From assembly GCF_049243985.1 (NCBI RefSeq), contig NC_135381.1:27948345-28012344 (forward strand): a stretch of DNA of 64,000 nt, in the 5' to 3' direction. The DNA is from Paroedura picta. Its lineage: Eukaryota > Chordata > Lepidosauria > Squamata > Gekkonidae. Under the pieces are notes generated by a model that saw nothing but the letters and a program-made list of their open reading frames with translations, did no database searches and was not told where the DNA came from. Made by a program: the position numbers and the translations under genes. Within the stretch, counting starts at the first letter, position 1; each line of letters opens with the position of its first letter. Below are positions 41,375 through 52,985 of this stretch, one piece after another.

Positions 41375-41879
41375 ACACGTGTGCCAGATTTGTTTAATCT
41401 GGGACCAAGTAGGTATGTTCTAAATCTAGAATATACCTGTGTTGCCCCTTGCAAAATAAACCGAGATTGCAGACTTCAGACTGTTACATCTTATAAATGC
41501 AGTGAAATGTAACTGCTGAACAGGGCTTGTATAAGGCAGAGCTTTTTTGATGTATCCAGTAAACAGCTTGCTCTTATTTGTACTGTATTGTCATGACACG
41601 AGATTTTTAGCTGGATTTAAGGTAGTAAGCCACCTTGCAATTTTATCAGTTGGGCGAAAACCAAGATTAAACAATTTTAAATTTTAAATAAGCAATAAAG
41701 CAAAAGTTCCATTAAGCAGTACCTGTAGACCATCAAAGTTTAACGCTTTGTACCCTAAAGTTTATACCAAGCATTAAATTCTGCTGAGCTAAAGCCACCA
41801 CTAGACTCGTTTCTATTACTTCAGATCGATATTTGTCTTGGAGAGCGGAAAAATTAAGGCGGCTACAGGTCGACGTGGG
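41375..41879. other. Flank of the STAG2 CpG island, nothing recognised
   Basis: Unique-looking AT-rich sequence. Confidence 0.5.
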
Positions 41880-43110
41880 CTTATCCTGCAACATCCCACT
41901 AACTTCCACCAACGGGTCTTCCCCAAAGTCCTGGCTGTGCAACCCGAGCCAGCTTTGCAAGAGCCTCTCGCGCCCTGGGGCCCCGCCTCCTCGCACAGCG
42001 GCGACGTGCAGCCCAGCCCCGCAGTCGAACGCGCAGGAGAACAAGCGGGGCGGGGTTGTAAGGCAGCCGTGACGTCCCCAGAAGGCGGAGGAGGGGGCGG
42101 TGGCTGAGTCGGCTGCGCCTGCGCGGCACCTTGTTTACCCCGCTCTTCTGAGCGCTCGCAGGGGAGGGGGAGGAAAGGAATGTCGGAAACCGGAGTCGGC
42201 CTCTCTTGCCCTCCTTCTCCGAGTCCTTCCGGCAGATGTCGCTCTAGGCCCGGCCGAGCGGAGCGTCCTCAGTGGCCGCCAGGTGGCGCCTGCGCCCTCC
42301 ATTCGCTCGCTAGCCGCCGAGCTGTGAGCACCCCAAACAATCCCCAGCGCCGCCGCCGCCGCCAAATTAAATAATCCGCCCGCTTCATTCTCCCCCCCAC
42401 CCCTTCCTAGCGCTCAACCGCCGCCCCCCCCCCTCAGCTTAGGTTCGGCCGCGGCTTCTAGGCCTTTGCCGCCGAGGTCTTAACGAGAGGGAGGAGGAAA
42501 AAAAAGAGAAAGAAAGAAAAGGTAAGGGCGGTTTGAGTAAGTTGGCCTAGAAGTGGTGGTGGAAATAAAGGTAGGGGCGTCTGTGCGGAAGGAAGAGAGG
42601 GAAATTAAAAGGGCGCGCAAGGCCTCTCAGGAGCCGTCACCGCCAAGCAAGGCCGCTGGGCCTTCCTCCGCCGTGACGCCGCCGCCGCCGCCGCGAGAGG
42701 TAAGTTCGACAATGGCGTAGAAGCTTCTAGAAGTTGGGGGCTTGTTTTTTTTATTCTACCCCCTTTTTTTTGAGGGGGAGGCGAAATCTTGAGGGGGAGG
42801 GGAGGGTTCGGAGAGGCCGCCGGTCGGCGCTGGAAAAGAGGCCGCGGCGTCCGACTGAGGGAGAAACGCGCAGGCAAGATGGAGGACGCGGGGCCGAGAG
42901 AAAAACACATACGCCCACACACTCCGACTCTCGACCTCCTCCCCGCCCCAGAGAAAAGGTGGCGGTGGAGGGAAAAAGGCAGGGAGGAAAGGAGGAAGGG
43001 AGCCCGGCTGTGGCGCCCGACACGGAAGCCCTCCCTTCCTCCTCAAGGTTTCCCTTTCTCTCCTACCGGGTGAAGAAAAAGGGCCTAGGCCCGCCGCTGA
43101 GAAAATGGAG
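41880..43110 (+). promoter_or_regulatory. STAG2: CpG-island promoter, probably of STAG2
   Basis: The largest CpG island of the window, about 8.5 kb beyond the XIAP stop. In human the next gene after XIAP in the same orientation is STAG2 (cohesin subunit), which begins with non-coding exons from a CpG island and a very long first-intron region. The overlapping open frames on both strands (for example 42734-43141 plus, 42756-43277 minus) are GC-driven and not called. The STAG2 label rests on synteny, not coding sequence. Confidence 0.6.
42100..42699 (+). other. STAG2: Candidate non-coding first exon(s) of STAG2 with two donors
   Basis: Two good plus-strand donors lie in the island: 'gaaaag' then 'gtaagg' (exon end 42521) and 'cgagag' then 'gtaagt' (exon end 42699, after a CCG triplet run). 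Either could end a 5'UTR exon. The start is not determinable. No ATG-bearing STAG2 exon (human MIAAPEIPTDFN) was found to the window end. Confidence 0.45.
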
Positions 43111-43402
43111 ACGCTCCCGTGTCTTCCTTCCTTCCTTTTAAATTTCCCCTCATGCTTTCCCTTCTTGCTGTGCCCTTTCCTCGATCGAAAAACGGAAATT
43201 GTTTGGGGGTTGTGGGCAAGAAGTGTTGGGGGAACTGTGCGTGGGTGGGAAAGAAGTGGAAAGGTAGACACGCTCACACAGGCTTGTGTAAGGTGTGTAA
43301 GGTGTGTGTGTGTGTGGGGGGGTGTCGGTGTTGAGTTTGGAAACGTAAAAAGACATCTTCCTCGGTCTCCCCCCCTCCCCCCTCCCGGTCATCAAAGAGA
43401 AG

Positions 43403-43542
43403 GCGGGTAGCCGGGGTGCTCAAAAGCAGCAGAACAAAGTTTGAATTCAGTGTGCATGGCGTGCTCAGGAAAGTTCGCCCCTTGAATGAAACTTCGTTGG
43501 GTCGTAAAGGTGCCACTGGACTTAAACTTTGTTTGACTAAAA
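43403..43542. repeat. Fold-back pair of Penelope-like 3' tails
   Basis: The minus-strand tail ('gcagcagaacaaagtttgaa') faces a plus-strand tail ('aaaggtgccactggacttaa', 'actttgtttgac') across a short centre. Same outward 3'-end arrangement as 29822 and 46317. Confidence 0.7.
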
Positions 43543-44811
43543 CACAAGGAAGAGGGACTCTTCTCTCTTCGCGTTAGCATAATTACAACGTAGTGGGCAA
43601 GGTTTGGAACTTACCCAGAGCTCAGGCTGGTACATTAAAAAAAAAAAAAAGGCGGGGAGGGGGAGAGATGTTTCGGGATAGAATGGGAAGGGCGGATGGG
43701 GGGAGTTAGTGTGTGAACAGAAGCCTCGGCTTAACAGGCTCTCCTGCTTAGGGAAAAGTGTAGTTATTTGTGTGCGTGAAGTTAGATTTCTCTGATTTTG
43801 TGTGTAAGGAGTGACATCCTGGGCTTGTTTTAGAAGGCTGGAATTATGTGGCGTGTGAGCCACAAGAGGTTGTGTTCGGTGAGACTCTGAATAAACATGC
43901 TCAGGACAGAGCTGCAGAGGTCTGCAACTTTTCCCCCTCCTGACTTTGGAAAGAGATGGGGTGTGTGGGAATGCGTCACAGGAGGAACTTCAGAATTTTC
44001 TGCCAAGAATAGTTTGCTATAATTGAAGGGAGCAGGAAGAATATTTCGTTTCCCTTCGGTCTACTTAGGAGTCTGGTGACACTGAATTCAGTAGACTACA
44101 CCCAAGTAAACCCGCCTAGAATCGGCGCCCCAGACATGTTGTTGACCCTTTCCGGTCTTCTCCGCCTTTGAGTTTCGGGCTGATTTCATTTCGGGGAGGG
44201 GAAAAAGAGACTGTAAAGAAAAAAAAATGTCCAGGTTGACTTTTTGATGTCCGCGTGCTACAGAGAGCCCAGCTGGGTCGTTCCGGGCGGGAGGGGAAGA
44301 GGGGGAGGAAGATTGTTTAATAGGTATTTTTGGCGCCACTTTTGTTTTAGAGACTAGCTTGTCACCCCCCCCCCCCCTTCTCAGCTCTCGCAGCAGTTCA
44401 TTCGATTCTTCCCGCTTTACCAGTCACATTTTGGCCCAGTGTAGTCGTCCGTTCCCCCCCTCCGGTCAGTGACCTAGTTCACTGTGTGTATCTGTGTGCG
44501 TTGGGTGGGGGGGGGAGTAAAAATGATGAGGTCACACGGCCCGCGATGGGAAGCCCGGTTCCGGTTTCCAAAGTGCAGCCGCGTTTCTTTGTGATTTGGC
44601 CAATACTTGGGGTTTGATACCATCGGGCTAGTTATTAGGAGAACGGTATCCGCGCCCCCCTCCCCCCTGTCTTGAAGCGTCGCACCCTGTTGCTAAACCG
44701 CGCTTTCCAATGAGTTAAGGGGGTGGGTCGATATATATTGTAGCCGTTGAATTCTATTTGTTTATACTAACGGGGATGGGGGCGGCAACAAGGCCCTTGC
44801 AGGCACTACAG
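43543..44811. other. Probable STAG2 intron 1, unassigned
   Basis: Moderately GC-rich flank of the CpG island with several homopolymer C or G tracts. No coding exon recognised. Confidence 0.45.
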
Positions 44812-45290
44812 CAGTGGTCCCCAACCTTTATTAGGCTGGGGACCGGCAGGGCATCGGGCCGCGCCCGCAGGGACCGCGCGGGCCACGCCCACGAGCCGCG
44901 CCCGGCCGCGCCCGCGAGCCGCACCCGCGAATCGGGCCGCGCCCGCGAGCCGCGCCCGGCCGCGCCCGCAGGCCGCACCCGCGGATCGGGCCGCGCCCGC
45001 GAGCCACGCCCGGCCGCACCCGCGAATCGGGCCGCGCCCGCGAGCCGCGCCCGGCCGCGCCCGCGGGCCGCACCCGTGGATCGCGCCGCGCGGGCGCGGC
45101 CCGGCCCGGCCCGGCCCGGCCCTGGTTCCCTCTCCCCGCCCTCCCCGCAGTAAGAAGCTTCCCGGGCCGCAAGCTTGCGGCCTGGGAAGTTTTTTACTAC
45201 GGGGGGGGGGCGGGGAGAGGGAGCCGCGGCCCGGCGCCATGGCCTTTGCGGCCCGGCGCCGGGCCGCGGCCCGCAGGTTGGGGACCACTG
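44812..45290. mobile_element. GC-rich hAT element with perfect 8-bp target duplication
   Basis: Termini are 'cagtggtccccaacc' and 'ggttggggaccactg', perfect inverted repeats, with duplication CACTACAG at 44804-44811 and 45291-45298. The interior is extremely CpG-rich with irregular repeats of 'atcgggccgcgcccgcgag' (starting near 44931, 44985 and 45026) and a palindromic half 'cccgggccgcaagcttgcgg'. The intact duplication and TIRs suggest youth. It creates a mobile-element-born CpG island in the probable STAG2 intron 1. Confidence 0.92.
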
Positions 45291-45298
45291 CACTACAG

Positions 45299-46316
45299 GA
45301 CATCTTGGATCCTCCAACCGTTTGTCCTCTAGGGTTTCCACAGCGCAGCCGTAGTCCTTATTCGGTAGTTCCCTTCTTTCGAGGAGGTGCGTTTGATTGC
45401 CACACCCCATGCTTGTTTCTAGGTGAAGCTTGGCTGGATCCCTCTATTCCCCCCCCCCCCCCGATGTTGGCTCTTTTCCCCTTTGAGGCATCCGAGTTGA
45501 CCTGCCGAGCAAAATTTTCTCTTGTCGTCGCTTCTCTTGAGGAAAAGAGTTTTGTTAGCAACATGGTTGTGGCTGGGAGCGGGCGGGGAGTCGAGTTACC
45601 GAAGTGCGTCACACGGAGTTTTTATGGGGCCTACTCGACAGCCTCTTGTGTGTGTTTCCGTCTTCGTAAAAATCACCCGCCCCTCTCCCTTTTGCTTTCC
45701 CGGATTGGTCAGCCACACTAGCCGAAGCATCTAGCTTCCTTCTTTCAGACCAAGAACACTGCGGTGGACTTAATTGTCCTGAGGAAGGGGACTGGGCTGT
45801 GAAAACATGAGCGGATGGGCCTTGAACAGAGAAGTGCCTCTGGCTGCAAAATTACTTCAGTTTGTTGTCAATATGGGCAGTCTTTGCTCCTAGAATGATT
45901 GTTGTTAAAGATCTAGCTCTGATTATCCAGTCAGCTTCCAAAGGTAGCAAGTGTTTTTAAATAAGACATTTGTGTGCTTTGTGTAATAATTGGAAAGTTT
46001 TAAATTTTGACCATGAACATTTTAACAATTTTACAAACTCTCCCAAGCCTGCTTCCAGAGAGGGATAGTCTCTAAATCTAATAAAAATTCTAAAAAGTAT
46101 AACACCTGGCTGTCAGCTGCACTCCAAGAATAATTATGAATGAGTCATCTATAAATGAACAGACAGAATAATGGTATTCTGTAATATATATTTCTGCTTA
46201 ACACATAATTAACCAAGTGGATAAAGGAGTAGAGTATACATTAACCAATGTAGTATGTGACCCAATTCTAATAGGGAAGAATTACACCTCAAAATAAGTA
46301 GCCTTGTTGAAGTAAC
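45299..46316. other. Probable STAG2 intron 1, unassigned
   Basis: No coding exon or family recognised. Confidence 0.45.
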
Positions 46317-46434
46317 ACAATAAAATCAGAGTCCAGTAATACCTTTAAGACCAACAAAATGTATTCAAGGCGTGAGCTTTTGAGTGCAACTCTTTGTTGG
46401 TCTTAAAGGTGCTACTGGACTCTGATTTTATTGT
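46317..46434. repeat. Fold-back pair of Penelope-like 3' tails
   Basis: 'acaataaaatcagagtccag' at the left and 'ggactctgattttattgt' at the right are exact reverse complements. The inner 'acctttaagaccaacaaa' and 'tttgttggtcttaaaggt' also pair, with only about 40 unpaired bases at the centre. The shortest of the fold-back copies. Confidence 0.8.
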
Positions 46435-47080
46435 ACCCCAAAATAAGCAGAAGGATTTGGCCTGCACTATCCACAATATTAAGGGCATAATCACATAAGT
46501 TTGTAATACCTGGGCCAAGGTAGTTAACAATTAGATATTTGTGCTCTGGGGTTGCCACACAGTTGGTAGGATTGTTTTATCACGTTTTATTCATTTTTTA
46601 TAATAAATAATAATAATCCAGATAAAATAAAATATGCTGTAAGCCAGTGTTGCTTGGAAGGGCAGGGTATAAATAGAAAAAATCAATAAAATAAGGAAGA
46701 CACTGACATAACAAGTAATGGCAAATAAAGACCTCTACCCCAAATTGTGTTTTAATAAAACCTCTAGCTGATTGTGCAAATAAAACAATATTACATATTT
46801 TTTCAACACTCATACAAGCACTGGTATTAATTCTAATGTGACACCAATGATCAACTCCTGCCGAAGAGAGGTAGTTGTTAAGATTCTACAGAGAATCACC
46901 ACAACACAAGAACGTTCATAGCAAAATATACCCACCCCCATAATTTCAAAAAACATGGCCTCATATCTAAACTAGTAATCCACGGCACCTTTAACAGCAT
47001 GACAAAAAACATTTAAAACTTTACCAAACTGTTGTCATAGCATTCTCCTTCCGAGGTGGAGGACATCTTGGATGGGGTTT
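46435..47080. other. Probable STAG2 intron 1, unassigned
   Basis: AT-rich, nothing recognised. Confidence 0.45.
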
Positions 47081-47084
47081 CCTG

Positions 47085-49192
47085 CCATTTTCTCTGCAAG
47101 GCAGGACTAAAACCTCTTGACTTCCTGTCTTCTGGAAAGGGACAACCCAGTCAAGCCAGTTCCCTTCCTGTCTTTTAGGGGAGCACACCTATTTCTGGCT
47201 TGCTCTGACTACCTCTCTTCCTTAATAAACACTCCTATAATTCCTAATTCCCTTGGTCTTCTCTTTTTACTCTCCCTCTTATCCTACTTACACTCTTATC
47301 TTCTCTTTGGAATTTGTGAAAGAGACTTTTCTTGTGAGTAGGGCTTTGGTCCTTGTTTTGTACTTCACCGCCAAAGAGCTCAGGCATGCTTTTCAGCCAC
47401 GCCCCCTCCCCCCTGGAGTGACAACAGAAAGCTTTCTTTTAGATGAAGAGGCTCCCTCACACATGGTTCGTGACTGCGAAGACTCAGCAGTTCAGGCCAG
47501 AACGTTCCTTTTATGGGCTGCATCAGCCGTGGCAGGGGGCAACGCGGGACCAAATGCTAGTGATGAAGGCTGCACAGACAAGGCGGGAACCGTGCTGCTC
47601 AGGCGTGAGCTGCCATTTTGTGCTCCCACTATTCCTGGGCCGGCTTTTCAGGCGGCCATTATTGAGGTCACTGGCTGTTCTCCATCAGGACCTCCCTCTT
47701 CCAAAGGACATATAAGTGGTCTTGGGGCCTCTTGCTTCCCCGGTTGACTGGGCTGAGTTCATTAGAGCCACTGAGTGAACAAATGGCCTCCATGACCAAT
47801 GGCCTCCAGGACCATGACAAAGTTAAAAAAACAGACAGGGACTGCTCCTGTTTATCCCCCAGGTCCATCATTTGGAGAACCACCCTCTTAGTCACAGTTA
47901 TCTTAGGGTCCTTACTGGCCTTCCAGTGCAGCACAAAAAAGACCCAGACTGCACTCTGAAAATTCAGAATTCGTGATTATTGATCCAATCAAGGGATAAT
48001 ATTGAGTTTTTATCTGATGAGGACAGTGAGGAAGATTTACTCACTTACTTACTTAATTGATTTCTATACTGCCCTTCCATATGGCTCAGGGCAGCTTTAA
48101 GGTCCTAGAGCCTTCTAAAGAATTTTAAAAATCTGATGACTATCAGACTCCGCTTTCTAAGGCTTTGGTTGTAGATCTTAAGCAGCGTGCCCCACAGGCT
48201 CTTAAACAAGAGGACGATAAAATTAATAGATTAGGCATCACTGAGTTTTTTCCCCACTGTAGAAACAGCTGAAAAACTTTACCCATTCCCCCATTTTTTT
48301 TTAGAAAAACGTCAAAGAAAAGTAAACCAAATGCATGTATAATTGACAATTTACAGATTTTATTAAAAAGCTCTACACTCTTGCTGAAAATGCTGAATGC
48401 ATTCTACAAGTACTCATTTTTGATGTGCCTATTGCAGCTCTTCAGAGCCAGGGACTCCTGTCTGAAGATGGACCGGGATCCCTCAGTCACAATTGACAGG
48501 AAATCTGACTTTGGATTTAAAAAGGCACATGAGGCCATGGCTTTTAGGGCCTCTTTGATCCTTTCAATTGCTAATAGGGCAGCCATTGTTTGGTCTAGAA
48601 AGCTTTTGCAGATCATACCTGAGGGAAACAAAAGAGAGTTAGGAGCCTCTTTTTCTGTGGGTGCACCCTTATATATTATGATTTTTTCCGCCAGATCCTT
48701 AGCAGCCACTACTGCAGTTTGCAGGTGTAGTTGGCTCAAAGCTTGACAGGCAGATTACAATTCTAAATCGATAATTATGCATAAGCTTTTCAAGATTGTG
48801 GGAAACCCTTTAAGTAGAGACTAGAGTCAAGCAGAAAATAATGCCAAAATTCATCCACAAGGGGAACAGAAAATATTTCTGACATTCCTTTTGGATGCAA
48901 GGCATGTTGTCCAAGTTTAGATAGGACTTTTGTAGGGGATCCTGGATACAGAACAGAGGTCAAGCAAGGAGGAGATACTTCCAACACAAGTTGCAAAAAT
49001 TTCAGAATAACCAACAAGATAAGAGCGACTCAAAACAAAACAGAGCATAACTGTCTAGCAATCCCAGTGGAAAGTCGCCTATCCCAATTCCGGGAGAGGT
49101 GGTCAGGTCCTTCAGTGGACACCTGGGCCTCTGAGGTAGTGGCTTCAGGTTACAAAATATAGTTTCTATATCTACCTCCAGATTGATATATT
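47085..49192 (+). mobile_element. DIRS-like retrotransposon fossil, 5' part (leader, gag-like region, start of pol)
   Basis: The start ('aaggcaggactaaaacctct', 'cttcctgtcttctggaaa') matches the start regions at 50775 (reverse) and 61120. The gag-like part gives FGFKKAHEAMAFRASLILSI, comparable with the element at 61116-63955 (LCKAHEAMPLAIRAATTTSS). The last part (VDTWASEVVASGYKI) matches the region just before the RT there (VDTWAQEVVSQGYKI). Broken in many places. It ends where a BovB copy begins. Confidence 0.65.
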
Positions 49193-49835
49193 TGTTCTTG
49201 TTGTTAGCTGTGACGTCATGTCTGACCCATCGCGACCCCATAGAAAATTGATCCTCCAGGCCTTCCTGTCCGCTACCATTCCCCGGAGTCCATTTAAGCT
49301 CGCACTGACTGCTTCAGTGACTCCATCCAGCAACCTCATTCTCTGTCGTCTTCTTTTGTCCTCAGTCGCTCCCAGCATTAGGCTCTTTTCCAGGGGGTCC
49401 TTCCTTCTCATGAGGTGAGAGTATTTGAGTTTCATCTTCAGGATCTGGCCTTCTAAAGTGTAGTCACAGCTGATCTCCAGGACTGACTGGTTTGTTCGCC
49501 TTGCAGTCCAAGGGACTCGCAAGAGTCTTCACCAGCACCAGAGTTCAAAAGCCTCAATACTTTGATGCTTGGCCTTTCTTATGATCCAACTTTCACACCA
49601 TACATTGCAAGACCATAGCCTTGATTAGAGGCACTTTTGTAGGCAGGGTGATGTCTCTGCTTTTTAGGATGCTGTTTAGATTTCCCACAGCTTTCCTCCC
49701 CAGGAGCAAGCATCTTTTAATTTCTTTGCTGCAGTCCCCATCTGCAGTAATCTTGGAGCCCAGGAAAATAAAATCTGTCGCTACCTCCATTTCTTCCCCA
49801 TCTAGCGTCCAGAACATTCACCTCCTTTTGAAACC
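49193..49835 (-). mobile_element. BovB (RTE) LINE, 3' end of ORF2
   Basis: The minus-strand frames read DFIFLGSKITADGDCSKEIK, CLLLGRKAVGNLNSILKSRD and ITLPTKVPLIKAMV, then VPWTARRTNQSVLEIS and DRKAWRINFLWGRDGSDMTS, the post-RT C-terminal region of BovB, ending in an 'acaacaagaacaa' tail. 5'-truncated, with at least one frame change between the two open segments. BovB is a horizontally transferred family abundant in squamates and ruminants. Confidence 0.92.
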
Positions 49836-49847
49836 CCCCAGGATTTA

Positions 49848-50775
49848 TCACTGAAGGTAAAAAACCCAGACACAGACGAACATACAAAGCCCAGGAAGGG
49901 CCAGATGGAGTATCCAAAGCCTCACGAGTCTGGACAAAAATATCAACTCATGGTTGCTGAGAGGCTGCTTCCAGTCGCTGTGCCAGACTGCAGATGCCCC
50001 AGAGAGCCAGAAGAGGTTTGGGGTTCTCCCTGCATCACAGATATCACACTTTTGCATTGTCTGACATTCATTACAGTGATACTTTCCCAGTGCGTGGATC
50101 AGTGCAAACAAAATGGCTGCCTGACATGAGGGGGAACGCTCCCAGCGGAGCTGGCTGCACTGGAATCAAAATAGGTGCCGCAGCTTAACTGAAGCTGCTG
50201 ATTGCTGCCGCCTGCCTTACTTGCCCTTTCTCCGTGCTGCCTTTTTCTGGACTTGCAGATAAATTTTTTTGGCTGCTCCGGGGCTGCCACGGTCAGCAAA
50301 CCTCCCAATTGAGTGCAGTCCACCAGGCCCATTGCTCCACCGGCCACTCCTTGCAAGCCCAGGACATCCGACTCTGATAAGAAATCGTTGTTTATTAAGC
50401 CAGACAGCATGTGGGTGATTAGGCCCACTCTGAACTACTACGCAACAACTTTTAAACGGTAGTTATTTCTATTTTTTTTACTATAACAACATTAACTATA
50501 ATAACAACTATAACTCCTATCTATAAAACTAGAACATTTAAGCAGAATAAGCCCCCCGCCTGAGAAGAAGAGGGGGGGGAGAGAGTTAAATGGAATCTAC
50601 ACTAGTCATACTAGAAAAAAGCTGTAGAGCAAATGCATACACAACCGCAAGGCAGGAGAAAAACTGAAACAGATGGGCTTCCAGGTAGACAGGAAGAGGA
50701 AGCAGTTTTTTAGTCCTGCCTCCCTAGCAATAACGGTGAGAACCACCTAACATGGATGGAGTCCTCGAACCAGGG
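49848..50775 (-). mobile_element. DIRS-like retrotransposon fossil, 5' part, reverse
   Basis: Read on the minus strand it starts with 'gaggcaggactaaaaaactg' and 'cttcctcttcctgtctacct', matching the leader of the copy at 47085, then a gag-like N-terminal region (LINNDFLSESDVLGLQGVAG) and a Cys-containing segment (KYHCNECQTMQKCDICDAG). It lies opposite to the copy at 47085-49192, with BovB between. Broken. Confidence 0.55.
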
Positions 50776-51155
50776 GAGAACACCTAGTTAAGTATTTATA
50801 AGTGGGTATTTGTCTACGGAAAAACCTAAAAAGGTACCAATAGACAGCAAACTGTTCTTGCTGAGTAAATAAATAACATGTAACCAAGCAGGCAATTGAA
50901 AAGATAACACTAGTTTACATAATGCATTCAAACTTCCATAAATAACATGTAAAGTTCTCTACCAACACTAAGAACTTTTTAGTACAATCACTACAGAACA
51001 GTTAGTCACGGGATGTTATCCACGTAGCTACCACTGTGTCAAACTGATGATCCACACTGATTACTCTGTATTATTATATGCATATTGTGTGATTACTAAG
51101 GACAGAATATTAATTCCATGATATAGTAATAATTATTTTGCCTTCTAAATACAGG
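50776..51155. other. Probable STAG2 intron 1, unassigned
   Basis: AT-rich, nothing recognised. Confidence 0.45.
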
Positions 51156-51159
51156 GGAC

Positions 51160-52985
51160 GGGAATGGTGGCTTGGTATCACAGTTGGAGCAGTCCACAAA
51201 CACCTAGTTTCTTTAAATGAAACAAATTCTTCTGGCCCAGATGAACTGTATCCAAGGGTACTAAAAGAACTTGCAGGTGTCATCTCTGACATTTTTGGCA
51301 CTTCTTGGAGAACAGGTGAGGTGCCAGACAATTGGAGGCAGGCAAATATTGTCCCCATCTTCAAGAAAGTGAAAAAGGAGGCTCTGGGTAATTATCGACC
51401 CGTCATCTTGACATCTGTAGCTGGCAAAATTTTGGAACAAATAATCAAACCTTGAACAGCTGGAACTGAGAGCTGTGATTTCTAAGACTCAGCACGGGTT
51501 TTGCAAGAACAAGTCATGTCAGATCAACCTTATCTCTTTTTTTGAGAAAGTGACTACCTTGCTGGATCAGGAGAATGCCGTAGACATAGTTTATCTGGAT
51601 TTCAGTGAAGCTTTTGATAAGGTTCCACATGATATTCTTGGTAGAAAGTGACTACCTTGCTGGATCAGGGGAATGCCGTAGACATAGTTTATCTGGATTT
51701 CAGTGAAGCTTTTGATAAGGTTCCACATGATATTCTTGGTAGAAAGTGACTACCTTGCTGGATCAGGGGAATGCTGTGGACATAATTTATCTGGATTTCA
51801 GTAAAGCTTTTGATAAGGTTCCAAATAATATTGTTGTTCACAAATAGGTAAAATGCGGTATGTATCCTAGTTCTGTCAGGTGGATCAATATCTGGTTGAC
51901 AAATCGTACCCAGAGGCTACTTGTTAATGATTCAGCATCTTCTTGGAAAAGAGTGACAAGTGGAGTACCCCAAGGATCTGTCCTGGGGCCTGTGTTGTTC
52001 AACATATTTATAAATGATTTGGATGAGGGATTAGATGGGATACTTATTAAATTTGCAGATGATACTAAACTGGGAGGGGTAGCAAACACAACTGAAGACA
52101 GCAACAGAATACAGGATGATCTTGATAGGCTCGAGAAGTGGGCTAAACTGAATAAAATGATGTTCAATAGGGACAAATGTAAAGTTCTGCATTTAGGTAG
52201 GAAAGAACATACACCAATATAGGATGGGAAAGATTTGTCTTGCTAGTAGTGTGTGTGAAAAGGATCTAGGAGTCTTAGTAGACCATACATTGAACATGAG
52301 TCAACAGTGTCGCCTGGTGGCTAAAAAGGCAAATGTGATTTTGGGTTGTATAAAAAGGAATATCGTGTTCAAATCACAGTGATGGTGATGGTACTGCTTT
52401 ACTCTGCTCTAGTTCGTCCACACTTGAAGTACTGTATTCAGTTTTGGCCACCCCAGTTGAGGAGGATGTAGACAAACTGGAGAGTGTCCAGAGAAGGGCA
52501 ACAAAGATGGTGAGAAGACCAAGATGTATGAAGAAAGTTTGGGGGTGCTTGGTCTGTTTAGCCTAGAGAGGAGACGACTGAGAGGGGATCTGATAACCAT
52601 CTTCAAGTATTTAAAAGGGTGCCTTATGGAGGATGGAGCAGAATTGTTCTCTCTTGCCCCAAAGAGACAGACCAGAACAAATGGGATGAAATTAATTCAA
52701 AAGAAATTCCATCTAAATATCTGGAAGAAGTTCCTGACAGAGCGGTTTCTCAATGGAACAGGCTTCCTCGGCAGGTGGTGGGTTCTCCATCTTTGGAAAT
52801 GTTTAAACAGAGGCTAGATAGCCATCTGGCGTAGAGGCTGATATTGTGATGGCAAAGGTTTGGCAGGTTACAGTAGATGAGCAATAGGGATGTGAGTGTC
52901 CTGCATAGTGCAGGGGGTTGGACTAGATGACTCTTGAGGTCCCTTCCAACTCTATAATATGATTCTATTTTATGATTCTAAATTC
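51160..52985 (+). mobile_element. CR1 LINE, RT through 3' terminus
   Basis: Decayed CR1 ORF2: NSSGPDELYPRVLKELAGVI, VPDNWRQANIVPIFKK, NYRPVILTSVAGKILEQIIK, then YLDFSEAFDKVPHDILGRK (repeated by a tandem duplication), [20 protein letters not shown] with the active-site motif [10 protein letters not shown], and [20 protein letters not shown]. The 3' end has 'gggggttggactagatgact' and 'tatgattctattttatgatt'. Frame changes and the duplication show it is dead. It is the longest CR1 in the window, in probable STAG2 intron 1. Confidence 0.95.
51545..51838 (+). repeat. 98-bp unit tandemly repeated three times inside CR1
   Basis: The unit starting 'agaaagtgactaccttgctg' begins at 51545, 51643 and 51741, giving a constant 98-bp period. 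Copies 1 and 2 are almost identical and copy 3 differs more. Each covers the CR1 segment encoding DFSEAFDKVPHDILG. Because 98 is not a multiple of three, the duplication shifts the frame. Confidence 0.95.

Noticed and set aside
42734-43277. Long overlapping open frames on both strands (135, 173, 101 and 94 codons) in the 42-43 kb CpG island
   Set aside because: Open frames arise by chance in high-GC DNA; compositions are P/R/G/S-rich with no domains, and the region is better explained as promoter and 5'UTR.
44754-45410. 218-codon minus-strand and 131-codon plus-strand frames rich in Arg, Ala, Gly and Pro
   Set aside because: They lie within the GC-rich hAT (44812-45290) and simply translate its CpG repeats.
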